Shown piece by piece: positions 20,630 to 31,706 of a stretch of DNA of 64,000 nucleotides (position 1 is the stretch's first letter; every line of letters begins with the position of its first letter). Position numbers and translations under genes: made by a program. Origin of the DNA: Cymbomonas tetramitiformis (lineage: Eukaryota > Chlorophyta > Pyramimonadophyceae > Pyramimonadales > Pyramimonadaceae); assembly GCA_001247695.2 (NCBI GenBank), contig LGRX02034390.1:1-64000 (forward strand). The letters are read 5' to 3'. The notes under the pieces are model-generated. The model saw nothing but the letters and a program-made list of their open reading frames with translations. It was not told the origin of the DNA and did not search any database.

Positions 20630-20855
20630 ACTTTCCAATATTTTTTCCCGATGCCGCCTTAACGAGCTCCGATCGATGTGCTTGCCCCCCGGGCGGAAAT
20701 TCCGTCAAGACTTGAAGTTTGGTAGGCTCCGTCCTACAATGTCAAGTGGCATGCATGTTGACCGCCACAGTTGAGGTTTCCCATGGGGGTACGCGTTTTT
20801 TTCTCCATGTTTTCTTGTCATTCGCCGGAATATAATTTATTCGTCATTCATGCTA

Positions 20856-20960
20856 CTTCGACCGATATTTTGAAGGCCGAGATGACCTCAGATCAGAATT
20901 TTGACAAGACATTGCGGAAAGAGCCGCTCGAGAACTTGACAACATGGGTCTCCGAATTTT
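20856..20960 (+). repeat. Second copy of the coding-like fragment
   Basis: Open frame matching 3431-3541 with conservative changes (for example a KTLQKEQLEN to KTLRKEPLEN difference). It lies next to a short AGTCCTTGTG palindrome. Confidence 0.45.
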
Positions 20961-21203
20961 CATGGGACCTTGAAGGAATTAGGTAGCACAACAAATAGCT
21001 TAGTCCTTGTGAAAGGACTGGGATTTTTTCATCGAAAACCGCAGAAATACACCCCAAAAGCGTCGCATTACAAAGTAACACTATACTCACTTGAGGCGTG
21101 TACCAATAATTATATTTAAATATTGCTTTGGCCCATAAATATGATGTGGAAACACACTTTGGGACCCATTGACCACAAATGATGCCCAATATTATTGATT
21201 ATT

Positions 21204-21746
21204 AGAGAGGTTCCGCAAAGTGGTCGGAGAACTAAATAATAACAAATAAGGGAATCTTCAGTCATAAATTCCGTCCACGTCGACAGATGACAGTTCCTTA
21301 CTTCTCCACAGTTCTTATCTCTCTCCTTAGCTCTCTCCTTAGTTCTCCGCCCCCACTGTTAACGATTTCTTATCTCTCCGCCCTCCGGAGAAATAAGAAC
21401 TGTGGAGAACTAAGGGAATCTTTTCCGATTGAGTACCTCACTGCCGCAGATTAAAATTTTCGATTCATCTTACGGTAGATCGGATCGTTTCAACCTGTTC
21501 ATTCTACAACACAGGACATAACCGGACGTCATGACGACGTTCTCGATTCCCGATTCAAAAAAATTATAATTATTTCTTATTTGTTATGTTAGTTCTCCGG
21601 GATTTCACATCTGCGGAAACCAAAAGGGCATTTTTCGTCGCAAAGAGTTAAGCAGAGAAATAAGCGCGATGACGTCGCACGATGCTGACGTGGCGTCGCG
21701 CTTAACTCTCCGCGCTTATTTCTCCGCCCCATTGCGGAACCTCTCT
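21204..21746. mobile_element. 543-bp MITE
   Basis: Ends AGAGAGGTTCCGCAA and TTGCGGAACCTCTCT, with ATT on both sides as a possible 3-bp duplication. It carries internal inverted motifs around GTTCTCCACAGTTCTTAT and no ORF. A 3-bp duplication would fit PIF/Harbinger-type transposition, which is inference. Confidence 0.7.
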
Positions 21747-21975
21747 ATTGTTGACTCTTAGTCCGCTTGTGAAAGGACTGTTAATTTGGATAGTAGCCAT
21801 GAGTCGATCAGTTGAGTGATCCCACAAACGATATGATAGGGGGTACGTGAACGTACAGGTGGGAAAAAATAAACCCCCCCCCTGATCATCCATCATCAAT
21901 CCATCCTCATCATGTGAAGAGTGAGAGACCGACAAATGAGATTCAGATTATGTCTCCCCCTCCCCCCACCCCCCC

Positions 21976-22110
21976 TTCCTGAATTATATCATTAACGCAG
22001 TCATTCATGGGTGACCTTACTCATTTATACCGCACGCAGGGTACGTTGTGCGTACGATTGTTCACTGTTCACGACACTTGAACGACTTGAGCGCAACGTT
22101 GCGTGTTTCT
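21976..22110 (+). repeat. Composite element, left copy of subterminal block
   Basis: Inverse of 31490-31555 over the part containing AACGCAGTCATTCATGGGTG and TTATACCGCACGC. It continues with a GACACTTGAACGACTTGAGC block also seen at 23570. Confidence 0.6.
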
Positions 22111-23547
22111 AAAACCTCTGACCTTTGACTGTCGTTGTCGCTGTCATGTCATGTCATGTCATGTCAATGTCATGACATGTCATCACAGTCTATCCTTCCT
22201 CAGGCTGTTTTGTAACCGGCGCGTCAGCGCACGGTGATCTGTACCGCCGCGTCCGCGAACGGCGAAGCGAACGGTGAAGATGTCTACGATGATCGTCTGT
22301 CATCAACGCAGTCGATCGTCTTTTCAATCACGAGTCACATTATAAAATACTAGCCAATCGGAAACTCAAAAAACAGATTTCCAAGATCGTTCAAGTTTTC
22401 AGTCGCCTGTCATAGTAAAAAAGATACTGCCAATCAATGCCTAGAAAGCTGGATTTCTAAGATCGATGCTTCGAACTTCGAAATTAACCCAAAGGGGAGT
22501 TCTGATGCAATTTCAAGCTCATTTCTTGTTTGCATCTTCCCGTGCACCTCCTGCTGTGACCCCGTGCTGCTGTGACCCTGCCTGCTATGAATATCTTTGT
22601 GCATAATGTTTCTGCGACTGGCGTTAAGTGTGTATGCATCGATATGTGTATGCATGACTAACTTTTTGCTTACATGCAGGATCAGTGCTCGACCGCATGA
22701 TGACCTTCAACTAGTCGACCCCTTTCCGCTTGTGTTCATCTTCGACCGACTTCACGCTCAACGCTCGCCTACGAGAGCCTCGCTGCATCCTCGCATACCG
22801 TTTCATATGCACTTTCGTGTGTGTGCCCCTCATGTCACTGTACGTTTTCAGATGACTTGTGTATTTTCCCTAATTCCCCGATCCCCCCCGCCATATGCCC
22901 CATGTGCCATCCGCGTATGCCCCCTTGTGACACACGCGCCCAATGTGCGGTTTGTTGCTCAGCTGGTGTGCTGCATTTTGTGTGCACTCGCTTACGTGTG
23001 TGTATCGCATTCGTTTGTTTTCATCTTGTATGTTTTCGTTCCGACGTCTTGTGTGGGATCCGGGGGCTTTGGGTTTTTCTCGCCCATCACCGCGTACCGC
23101 GGAGATCCCGGCCATGCTTTTGCCGTGTTTGTTCTGTTTGCATAATGTATTTGTCTGACACGCATTAGAACATTTTTAGGCAGAGCACAACACAGCATTT
23201 CGCAGGCGTTGTCGGCTTTGACCTAATTACGGGTCAAAGTCGTCAATGCCACGTATTCAGGGCTGGGTCACAGGGCATTGGCATTTTCCCAATTTCGGAA
23301 TATTTCATTTGAATATTGGGGCTGCATGGCCCCAATATTTTGAATATTGGTGCTTATCAGCACCAATATACAATGGAATCTTCCGAACATTGGGAACACG
23401 TCAATGCACTTGACCAATCCAGTTCTGAACACGTGGCCGCCTTACTTCCACATCAGCATTTCATCACAAATATAGCTCAGAATTGCTGCCTGCGTGGCAT
23501 GTTTTCATTGGTCCAAACCCGATGTGTCATGAATATAATATACAACT
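22111..23547. other. Interior of the composite element; no supported gene
   Basis: Includes a TCATG iteration (22143-22190). The 182-codon plus frame at 22597-23145 is Cys/Val/Phe-rich without domain structure, and equally long frames overlap it. Confidence 0.4.
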
Positions 23548-23823
23548 GCATTGTTCAATGTTCACGACAGCGACACTTGAACGACTTGAGCGTAACGTTG
23601 CGTGCTTTTTGATATAAATCAAATAATCAATTTATTCCTGTTTATATTTTTCATTATCCACTGATGACCTGAATTATATTATTGACGCAGTGTGAAGTCA
23701 TTTGTAAAATATGTGCTGTGTCACGTAGTCACATGGCTGACACAATGGCTTCAATTCATATAATATGGATACAGCATACGTAGTACAACATACGATTTGG
23801 GCGTCAAAAACGCACTGTTAACC
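23548..23823 (+). repeat. Composite element, left copy of inner inverted block
   Basis: Inverse of 30790-31075 over most of its length. It contains GGCGTCAAAAACGCACTGTT, of which four further related copies occur on the right side. Confidence 0.7.
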
Positions 23824-24308
23824 CCTAAACTGGTGTTGGGGTCATTTTCGACCCCAAATCGTGCGATGTTTTTTTAGTATTTTTGTGTCAACAACGTTGA
23901 TCATCACCATAATTGGTCTTGCGCCGTTTGAGGCCTTGCAAATATGTGTATCCTTGACGGTGAAGTACTTGCCTTTTAGATATATGTATGTTATATATCT
24001 CACATAGCATCATTTTCATCCATGAAAAAGTGCCTCGAAAGTGTGGAAAACGTTGCGGTGTGAAAAACATAAAATCGAGATGAAATGTAGAAATTCATCA
24101 TTTTAGACGCTTGCCGTGGACCCGAATGCATTCCGGATGGAATATGGCATCGTCCAAGCGACCATTAATCGTAAATGCATCAAATATATCCATTACGATG
24201 GTGGAAAAAAACTGCAAAATGATGAAATTTGAGCTTAAGTATGAAAAACATTGAGAATATGGTGTTTTTTCTGTTTTTTTTTTTTTTTTATACAATAAGC
24301 GTATAAAG

Positions 24309-24551
24309 TGCGAGGAAGACAGATACGCTGTCCGGCTAAGCTCGCTAGGAAACAAACTGATCATCATATAACTTGTGTCTGGCCGAAGCTTTATGCTCTC
24401 GGAAACCCAGACAGTGAAACGATGACTGTACTACTGTACTGTACTACTGTACAGTACAGTGCTAGGATGTCACGGACACGAGACGGAAGCAGGGTCAGGC
24501 TAGGGGCTAGTCAGAGCCCATAATAACTAAGCCTAAACCCGAAGTCCAGCA
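24309..24551 (-). repeat. Gag-only element 3' LTR
   Basis: 243 bp. In element sense it starts TGCTGGACTTCGGG and ends CTTCCTCGCA. Confidence 0.92.
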
Positions 24552-24559
24552 CACCACCC
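24552..24559 (-). promoter_or_regulatory. Gag-only element polypurine tract
   Basis: Element-sense GGGTGGTG directly before the 3' LTR, matching the Copia-1 junction. Confidence 0.65.
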
Positions 24560-24736
24560 GTGGGTGTGACTACCTAGCAAGGCAGGTACAGGGTATACAG
24601 CCACGTGATAATAAACAAACACCTACGTGCAACTCGGTGGAAACTGATCACTTCTAGCTGGGTGCCGGGGTCTTGACCCGGTCATCCCACTACTGGGCTA
24701 AAGCTAATCAAGCTGCCAGGATGATTGACTAGAAAC

Positions 24737-26911
24737 TCAGCCACTTTGAAGCTGGTCAGCAGAGCTGAGTTCAGCGGTTGGGATGTAAACACAGAGTAAT
24801 CCCGAAGTGAATTGCAGACTGTCCTTTTGAAATTGAGCACCACCAGGCCCAAGTGGGCAAGGCGGTTCCACAGCAGAAAGTAAATCAACTGAAGAACTCA
24901 TACAAGCAGATTCCCATGGCGGTTTGAACATTGAAGAAAGAGATAAAAGAACTCGATCGTCAGGCGGCCAATCACGGATGTCCAGAGAGCCAAGTGGCGG
25001 ATCCGAAGCAAAGAGATCTCCAGTAGACCGATGGACGGTGACTCCGGGCTCAACCAGGCCCCTGTCACCACCGCCCACGGCAACCAGAGATGCCGTAGCA
25101 CTGGCCAGTAGAGAACAGCAGAGCATCGAGGACATCAATGCACACCGGAGAAAACTCGGCGGCGCCCGTGGACGGTACATCGGAGCTGCCAGTGGCGATG
25201 CCCCCCTGTCAGAGTCATGCTCAAGAGCGCCGAAGGAGTCAAAAGCCACTTGCTGCCCGCCGTCAGAGTCACTGTCAGAGCCTTGGTCGTTGTCAGAGAC
25301 TTCAGAGCCAATGTCAGAAGCCTCAATCGTCATGCCAGCAAACAGCGGAGCCGGTGCAGAGTCGCCAAGCTGTAGCGATGGGACAGAACCAGGCAAGCCG
25401 AGAGAGCCAGGGACAGCCACCGGTGGGTCATGAGCCGCAGGCACACCACCAGCCACGAGTGCAGAGGGATCCCGAACCGCAGGCGGTGGCGGAATCGAAC
25501 CCCGTGCACCCGAGTGGAATGTGGCTAGAGGAAAGTGAGCCACGCCGTCATCGTCAGCCGCCGCATCCTGAGCGGAAGCCGCCGCATCCTGAAAGTGCCG
25601 CAGAGACGTGGGCTCAGCCGTCACAAAAGAATGCGCCGACAGCTCGCACACCTCCGGGCGACCCTCCATCGTGCAGAGCGACTCGAAGGCGTGCTCATCT
25701 CCCGCGTCATAGAAACGCTGGAAACGAACAGCCAAGCAGTCAGTCTCGTAGTCTTCAACCGCACTACAATAGTGGGCAGAGTGAAGACCGCCGTTGGGGC
25801 ATTCAGCATGCCAGTGCTTTAAACCACTTTGTGCACACACCGCATTCTGGCAGTGGGGCACGAAGGCACCCCTCTTCTTGTCAAACGAGACAGGAGGAGC
25901 GGTGCCAAGCGGTTTAACACCAGCACGATGAAGCTTGGCAGCAGAGCGGGTAAGGTGCTTGCCCGCAGGCGGAGGCCCTTCCCGCTTCTGCCGTTTCAGG
26001 TCACGAATGTCCTGTTGCATGCGCTCCAGCTGCTTCTGCAGACTGGACAACGCCGCAGCCAGGTCAGACGCGCCATCGCCGAACGACAGAGCAGAGACAG
26101 GGGCGTCAGAGACTTTCAGGCCGTGGCGGAACTGCTCCCGCACACGAGCCTGAATAGTCAGGAGAGACACGCCCTGCCGCTGGTCAGCCCGAGCCAGAGA
26201 GTTAGCCAAATCACGGTATAGCCACGAATCGCCGAGAGCCTTCAGAAACTGCCGCTTCACCGCGTCCTCTGGCAAGTTGTGGGAACGCTGAACGTCCCTC
26301 AACAGGCCATTGAACTCGCGGATGCCACGGTCAGGATCTTTGCTGCTGGGGATGCGAACCGCCAGCAGCAACTCAAAAGAGTCAAAGGGTTCCGAGCGCT
26401 CCTGGAGCATGCGCACCACCTCAAGGGCAGCGCGCTTGCCATCTCCAGGAACGTCGGACCCAGAGGCCTCAAGCCAGTCACGGGCAGGTGAGCCAGGGCG
26501 AGCCAGAAATGTCAGAGCCGAGAGCAATAATTCATTTGCCTCATGCCTAGCCTCAACTGCCATGTCAGTCAAGTCAAACAGGGGAGCAAACGCCGTCGAC
26601 TGAAGCACGAACTGTGCGCGCAACTCATGCATTAACTGTGAAAAAATGTCCACTGCGTCTGCCTCTGTCCCTGCAAAGCGCTCCGATTTGTCGCCTAGAA
26701 TCTTAGTGGCAACGGTTTTGGCCACTTTCCTGTCGAAACTGTCACGAGCCAATTGCTTACACTTGTCCAAAATCTCTCTCGCAGCTGCGGTGGTCGGAGC
26801 TGGCAGCTGCGGAGTGTGTGGAGTCGCAGCGTGCTGCGCACCGACGTCATCAAAAATCGTCTCTAATCTGCGGACGCGAGACCGCGTCACTCTATTCGTT
26901 GTGGTAACCAT
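24737..26911 (-). CDS. Gag protein of the gag-only element (724 aa)
   Basis: Starts at an ATG at 26911. The N-terminal half is helical and resembles Copia-1 Gag (FDLTDMAVEAR region, then an LPEDAVKRQFL segment) and the partial Gag at 1-353. A coiled coil (LQKQLERMQQDIRDLKRQ) precedes a basic stretch. At about residues 350-370 is an irregular Cys/His cluster, C-X4-C-X7-H-X4-C, unlike the usual CCHC knuckle. The C-terminal third is acidic, Ser/Asp-rich, and then has a hydrophobic segment (CALMSSMLCCSLLASATAS) like the membrane-type segments in Copia-1. No protease motif follows. The expected role is structural: particle assembly and RNA binding. Confidence 0.85.
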   Translation of the reverse strand: MVTTTNRVTRSRVRRLETIFDDVGAQHAATPHTPQLPAPTTAAAREILDKCKQLARDSFDRKVAKTVATKILGDKSERFAGTEADAVDIFSQLMHELRAQFVLQSTAFAPLFDLTDMAVEARHEANELLLSALTFLARPGSPARDWLEASGSDVPGDGKRAALEVVRMLQERSEPFDSFELLLAVRIPSSKDPDRGIREFNGLLRDVQRSHNLPEDAVKRQFLKALGDSWLYRDLANSLARADQRQGVSLLTIQARVREQFRHGLKVSDAPVSALSFGDGASDLAAALSSLQKQLERMQQDIRDLKRQKREGPPPAGKHLTRSAAKLHRAGVKPLGTAPPVSFDKKRGAFVPHCQNAVCAQSGLKHWHAECPNGGLHSAHYCSAVEDYETDCLAVRFQRFYDAGDEHAFESLCTMEGRPEVCELSAHSFVTAEPTSLRHFQDAAASAQDAAADDDGVAHFPLATFHSGARGSIPPPPAVRDPSALVAGGVPAAHDPPVAVPGSLGLPGSVPSLQLGDSAPAPLFAGMTIEASDIGSEVSDNDQGSDSDSDGGQQVAFDSFGALEHDSDRGASPLAAPMYRPRAPPSFLRCALMSSMLCCSLLASATASLVAVGGGDRGLVEPGVTVHRSTGDLFASDPPLGSLDIRDWPPDDRVLLSLSSMFKPPWESACMSSSVDLLSAVEPPCPLGPGGAQFQKDSLQFTSGLLCVYIPTAELSSADQLQSG

Positions 26912-27337
26912 GATGGAGAGACAGGGGAGAAGGTTGAGCTAAACAGGGAGATGGTGGAAGAACGCTTACAGCGGCCAGATAGTTTGTAGAAGTCTCAGCT
27001 GACAGATCAAAATTCACAGGTCGTAAGCGAAACCATGAGAGCGGCCAAAATTAGTTACGTGTGGAACGACCTCGCCGGAGCCAGCGGCGCACGAAACAGA
27101 TTAACTCTCGCTGCGACGATGCTTCCGTAAAATAAAAATAATCCGTCACGAACTGATCTCCTGCGCAGCGAAGGCGAGCACAATGCGTGCCGCCATCACT
27201 GCCAAGTCAAAAGGCCATACCGCAAGAGCAATTCACCACCGCCCAAGTGGGCGCTCAACCCCTCCTACGTCCTACTTAGCCGAACATGGCAACAGCAAGG
27301 CGCTGTGCCATCATCAGAATCACCGGAAAGCCGGTGC
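26912..27337 (-). other. Gag-only element leader
   Basis: Untranslated region between primer site and Gag start, with no ORF of note in element sense. Confidence 0.6.
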
Positions 27338-27348
27338 GGCCTATAACC
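27338..27348 (-). promoter_or_regulatory. Gag-only element primer binding site
   Basis: Element-sense GGTTATAGGCC directly after the 5' LTR, one base from GGTTATGGGCC of Copia-2. Confidence 0.7.
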
Positions 27349-27591
27349 TGCGAGGAAGACAGATACGCTGTCCGGCTAAGCTCGCTAGGAAACAAACTGA
27401 TCATCATATAACTTGTGTCTGGCCGAAGCTTTATGCTCTCGGAAACCCAGACAGTGAAACGATGACTGTACTACTGTACTGTACTACTGTACAGTACAGT
27501 GCTAGGATGTCACGGACACGAGACGGAAGCAGGGTCAGGCTAGGGGCTAGTCAGAGCCCATAATAACTAAGCCTAAACCCGAAGTCCAGCA
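27349..27591 (-). repeat. Gag-only element 5' LTR
   Basis: 243 bp, identical by eye to 24309-24551. Confidence 0.92.
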
Positions 27592-27713
27592 TAAAGTGAC
27601 ACGTAAACGTGGTATCCATACCCCAAGCAGCATATCAACGTGAAGCTATGATCAAAGCCGATGCTCTAAAGGTGTCCCATGGGTTGTGGGCTGTCCATAC
27701 CGTTTTTAATCAA

Positions 27714-27958
27714 TGCTGTGAACATGGTGTCACCTCGTGTGAGGTGGTGTGCTAGAATCTGCTTATCGGACTGTCACGGTATGACAGTCTGATATGACAG
27801 TTCTGGTATATCACACTCGTGACACCGTGTCTCACAGCTCGCAAGCCACTCACTGCTATATTATGCTATCTGAATAATCATCTTGAGCTTTTGTCCAAAA
27901 CCGTTTTCCGTGTGCCTACCGCAGCCTTTCCGCTAGCTGCGTTTAGTCATTTCCAGTA
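27714..27958 (+). repeat. Acidic-ORF element 5' LTR
   Basis: 245 bp. It contains inverted GACTGTCACGGTATGACAGT and CACCTCGTGTGAGGTG motifs. Confidence 0.9.
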
Positions 27959-27970
27959 GGTTATGGGACC
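27959..27970 (+). promoter_or_regulatory. Acidic-ORF element primer binding site
   Basis: GGTTATGGGACC directly after the 5' LTR, near-matching the initiator tRNA-Met anticodon arm complement. Confidence 0.7.
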
Positions 27971-28169
27971 ACTTTACGCTTGCGTATTGTGAATTTTTGG
28001 CGTGAATTTTATTTCGTACTCGCTCTATCCTTATTTTGAGCTTAGCCGTCTTTATCGCGGCTTACGGAGTCAGATTCTCGTTTTCGCTTGGACTGTCCGG
28101 CAGTTTCGGGAATTTACGGCAGAGTGGTATCGGCATTTCTTTTGTTCGCGTTCGCTTTCTTTTTCGACG

Positions 28170-28946
28170 ATGGCTCTCGAGAATATTTTGTCCGATGGGG
28201 AGCTTCTTGCTCTTTTGTTATCGTGCGACGAGAGATTGGAGAAGGTGGACCACCTGAAACGCGTCCAGCTCGTTTCTTTATGCCAAGCCCAGGCTAGAGC
28301 GCTTGATCATTTCCGGAGTGCTCCGCAGATTTTGACTCAGCCCTCTGCGGTTTGCGACCCAGTTGTTTTGAGTGTCATTATTGTCTCAGAGGACACAGCA
28401 GTTGGTGGTGCTGAGTCCGATGCACTGGTCTCTTCGGAGGTCTGTTTTTGTGAGCGGGGCGTTGGCACTGGACCCGTAATTTTGGACACCCGATCTGTTT
28501 CTTCGCAGATTACCACTACCAGACCCGCGACTGGGCGTTCCAGTTTGCGCAGGCTCCCACAACGGGCCCCTCTTGTTCGTGTGGAGCGTCACTACCATCA
28601 TTCTGTAGAGTACCTCTCTCGTGTCGTTGATTCAGAGCAGGATATCCACGCAGTTTTTGACAGTAGTGAGAGTGACGATGAATCGGAGTACCCACTTGGG
28701 TATTACGATGAATCTGACGACGATTGGGAGGAGACTGGTGGCCGATTGGCCTCTCCGACATTTTCTTCTTCTCAGTTGGAACAGCAGCCCGCCCTGGACA
28801 CAGGTTTCCAGGGCGACTACTATGGCGGTGTTTTGGAGGCTTCAGAAGCTGAATTTTTCCCGCAGCAAGACATTTCGACTGGTAGCGCATCTACTTTTGT
28901 TGAGGGCGCTGCGCCAGCGGACGGAAACTACGACAATTATTCTTGA
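28170..28946 (+). CDS. Unknown acidic protein of the LTR element (258 aa)
   Basis: Start chosen at the first in-frame ATG (28170); the frame is open further upstream, to 28002, without another ATG. The N-terminal ~50 residues are Leu-rich and probably helical. The middle is Ser/Thr/Arg-rich, followed by a strongly acidic Ser-Asp-Glu segment (residues about 165-190, DSSESDDESEY then DESDDDWEE). There is no zinc knuckle, protease or nucleic-acid enzyme motif. It sits where gag would be, so a very diverged Gag or an accessory protein are the obvious guesses. I do not recognise it. Confidence 0.6.
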   Translation: MALENILSDGELLALLLSCDERLEKVDHLKRVQLVSLCQAQARALDHFRSAPQILTQPSAVCDPVVLSVIIVSEDTAVGGAESDALVSSEVCFCERGVGTGPVILDTRSVSSQITTTRPATGRSSLRRLPQRAPLVRVERHYHHSVEYLSRVVDSEQDIHAVFDSSESDDESEYPLGYYDESDDDWEETGGRLASPTFSSSQLEQQPALDTGFQGDYYGGVLEASEAEFFPQQDISTGSASTFVEGAAPADGNYDNYS

Positions 28947-29041
28947 CTTGCGCTATCTGGTTGCGCACACGTGATTGAGATGGACAACGACGAGGGTTTT
29001 GTCGTGAGTTTACGGATTTAAACTCTCAGTTTTCTTATCTC

Positions 29042-29530
29042 TTGGCGGTATCTTATTTTGCTGGGTTGCTCGATGTCCCCTTGCGTATTTTCGTTGTCGT
29101 GCCTTCTCAGCTCTCAACGGAATGGACGCGCTCCGGGCATTTTCGATGTTTACATTGCGGGCTTGGGGCCTCGTTCCCGCCGGCATTTTGTGATCGGGCA
29201 GCTTATTACCGTTGGGATTGGTGGTGCTTGGGGTCTATACTTTGGCCCAAGCTACTTTTCACGTCTCGCGGCCAAAATTATGATATTCGAGCCGTACTTT
29301 GGGACGCTCCGGACATTTTTTCGTTATTTGTCTTGAGCGCGTTGCAGTACGGCACGTTCGCATTTTAGAAACTTTTATAACAACGGGGATTATGTGTTTT
29401 GTCCTTGGCGCGACACCGCAACTCTCATTAGGTGGTGGTGCTTCGTGCTTGATGGGCTGTATTCCGTGGACGTTGACTTCGACGATCTTTCACTGGTTGA
29501 TTATATTCGTGTATCAGTGTGCAGAGTTTT
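29042..29530 (+). pseudogene. Broken second ORF of the same element
   Basis: The plus frame from 29042 ends at 29368. An overlapping frame then reads NFYNNGDYVFCPWRDTA and an aromatic/acidic segment to a stop near 29550. Joined, they make a Trp/Tyr/Cys-rich sequence. One indel near 29366 would explain the break. Product unknown, and coding status is uncertain. Confidence 0.25.
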
Positions 29531-30144
29531 ATTGGCAGCGAGTTGTTTCTCGTGAAGTTTACTACGACGAATGCTGACCGCGTGTTCTTTCTTCTCTTCT
29601 TCGTTCCGAATTATCTTCTTCTCTTCTGCGTTCCGAATTTTTCTTCCGCGTGTTCTGAGCAGACAGGCAGGGCGATCATGACATTGTTTCGACCACTAGC
29701 TGAGGCAGAAATCTGGTCCGATGTTTTCTCGGGATGAGACTTGACCACTAGCGGGCAGTTGGACTTCGTAAGCCGAACTTTTCAGGCAGTTAAGACCTAT
29801 TTTCTCAGTTCGCGATCAACGTCCATTCTAAACCGACAGGCAGGTTCTTTTACTCGGCGATTCATCTATTTCTGCGAGCAGACAGGCGGCATCTTTGACC
29901 GCTGCTGACCACTAGCTGACAGTACTGAGAGGAAGAATGGGCTGCCTGAAGCGAAGGGGCGTGATGAGGTCTCTGAGGAGCAGGATGAACGGCGATCTTT
30001 TAGCTAGCATCGTGCAGTAGTATCCGCCTAGCATGGGGTCATCCCCTCTAGCTTAACTTAGCAGTTTTTCATTATTCTGCTGGCCATGTTACACTGTTAT
30101 TAAACTTTGGGTCCTAGTAGCAGTAACTAGGGATCCCGCAGTTT

Positions 30145-30152
30145 AGGTGGTG
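30145..30152 (+). promoter_or_regulatory. Acidic-ORF element polypurine tract
   Basis: AGGTGGTG directly before the 3' LTR. Confidence 0.65.
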
Positions 30153-30397
30153 TGCTGTGAACATGGTGTCACCTCGTGTGAGGTGGTGTGCTAGAATCTG
30201 CTTATCGGACTGTCACGGTATGACAGTCTGATATGACAGTTCTGGTATATCACACTCGTGACACCGTGTCTCACAGCTCGCAAGCCACTCACTGCTATAT
30301 TATGCTATCTGAATAATCATCTTGAGCTTTTGTCCAAAACCGTTTTCCGTGTGCCTACCGCAGCCTTTCCGCTAGCTGCGTTTAGTCATTTCCAGTA
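30153..30397 (+). repeat. Acidic-ORF element 3' LTR
   Basis: 245 bp, identical by eye to 27714-27958. Confidence 0.9.
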
Positions 30398-30598
30398 ATC
30401 AATGGCATTGTAAAGGTTTGTGTTTGGAAACCCCCAAAATTATGACGGCAATTTCGATATATTAGCGGATATACGATTGCGTCAAAATATGCGTATAACC
30501 TATCAAAATGTTGGGCCAATCGATGCCTAAGGGATGGTTGATTTAGCTAGCACGTGCATGCAACCGGTGCCACTTGTAAGTGACAAAACACGAAAGTA

Positions 30599-31075
30599 CC
30601 CAAGTCCTTTAACAGTGCGAATTAAACAGTGCGTTTTTGACGCCCAAATCGTAGGCTGTACTACGTATGCTGTATCCATATTATATGAATTGAAGCCATT
30701 GTGTATAAAATGCATATATAAATTAGGTCCTCATTCATGGCAATTCCAGGATTGCTTGAAGGGATTCAGAAAATTCAGTCCTTTAACAGTGCGAATTAAC
30801 AGTGCGTTTTTGACGCCCAAATCGTATGTTGTACTACGTATGCTGTATCCATATTATATGAATTGAAGCCATTGTATCAGCCATGTGACTACGTGACACG
30901 GCACATATTTTACAAATCACTTCACACTGCGTCAATAATATAATTCAGGTCATCGGTGGATAATGAAAAATATAAACAGGAATAAATTGATTATTTGATT
31001 TATATCAAAAAGCACGCAACGTTACGCTCAAGTCGTTCAAGTGTCGCTGTCGTGAACCAGTGAACAATGCCGTTG
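30599..31075 (-). repeat. Composite element, right copy of inner inverted block, partly duplicated
   Basis: 30790-31075 is the inverse of 23548-23823. Its end containing AACAGTGCGTTTTTGACGCC is also present as an extra copy at 30615-30700. Confidence 0.7.
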
Positions 31076-31489
31076 TGACCATTGCCATTGAACAGTGTGC
31101 TGTCAATAACCCTTACGCCGGAAGCGATCTTATAAATAGATATTGCGCAACAAAATGGGCCGAGATTTATATAACGTGAATTCAGAAACAGTGAATGCTA
31201 TCCATACACGTGGCATAGAAATCCTTTGCTTCTGCCCCAACTTAGATTTCCATATTTATATGGATGCATTGTGGCATCGTTAAAAACAGTAATCACTATA
31301 TTTCTATTTTAAGACCAAAGGTCGATCGTTGGCGGAGCGGGACATAAAAGTAGTAGCCTAATCATTCGTTTTATAGCATTTCTGCCGGCTGCTATTCAAT
31401 ACAAATCATGAATAGAGAAGTGTGTCACTGTATGCTGTATCCATATTATATGAATTGAAGCCCGAGTGTATTGTAAATAAAAATTGAAA

Positions 31490-31555
31490 CGTACCCAGCG
31501 TGCGGTATAAATGAGTAAGGTCACCCATGAATGACTGCGTTAATAATATAATTCG
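31490..31555 (-). repeat. Composite element, right copy of subterminal block
   Basis: Inverse of 21976-22050. Confidence 0.6.
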
Positions 31556-31706
31556 AGGAGGGGGTCTGGGGGGCAGAGCCCCCAGAGGCCCAAGATAGAG
31601 ATGGATAGACCAACACCGAGACGAATAAACGGGGTCACGTTAAGTATTTGTTTTTTGGAAAACAGAACGGGGGGCGGGAGGGAAGAGGGGGGGGATGGAT
31701 GAAATT

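Larger units (their letters stand above)
24304..27596 (-). mobile_element. Gag-only LTR element (TR-GAG type)
   Basis: Two 243-bp LTRs, identical by eye, flank a single gag ORF. TAAAG is duplicated on both sides (24304-24308, 27592-27596). There is no protease, integrase or RT. Primer site and polypurine tract resemble those of Copia-1, and the Gag aligns with Copia-1 Gag in its core. It is therefore a non-autonomous element that likely supplies Gag and borrows Copia enzymes, inserted in the composite element. Confidence 0.9.
27709..30402 (+). mobile_element. Non-autonomous LTR element with unknown acidic ORF
   Basis: Two 245-bp LTRs, identical by eye, starting TGCTGTGAAC and ending TTTCCAGTA. 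ATCAA is duplicated on both sides (27709-27713, 30398-30402). Primer site and AGGTGGTG polypurine tract are of the same type as in Copia-1 and the gag-only element, but transcription is in the plus direction. No RT, integrase or protease is encoded. Confidence 0.88.

Noticed and set aside
22597..23145. 182-codon plus-strand frame
   Set aside because: Cys/Val/Phe-rich without motifs, in the middle of repeat DNA, with equally long frames in two other phases.
24924..25917. Overlapping plus-strand frames of 169 and 259 codons
   Set aside because: Antisense to the Gag of the gag-only element. Gln/Pro/Arg-rich composition mirrors the coding strand.
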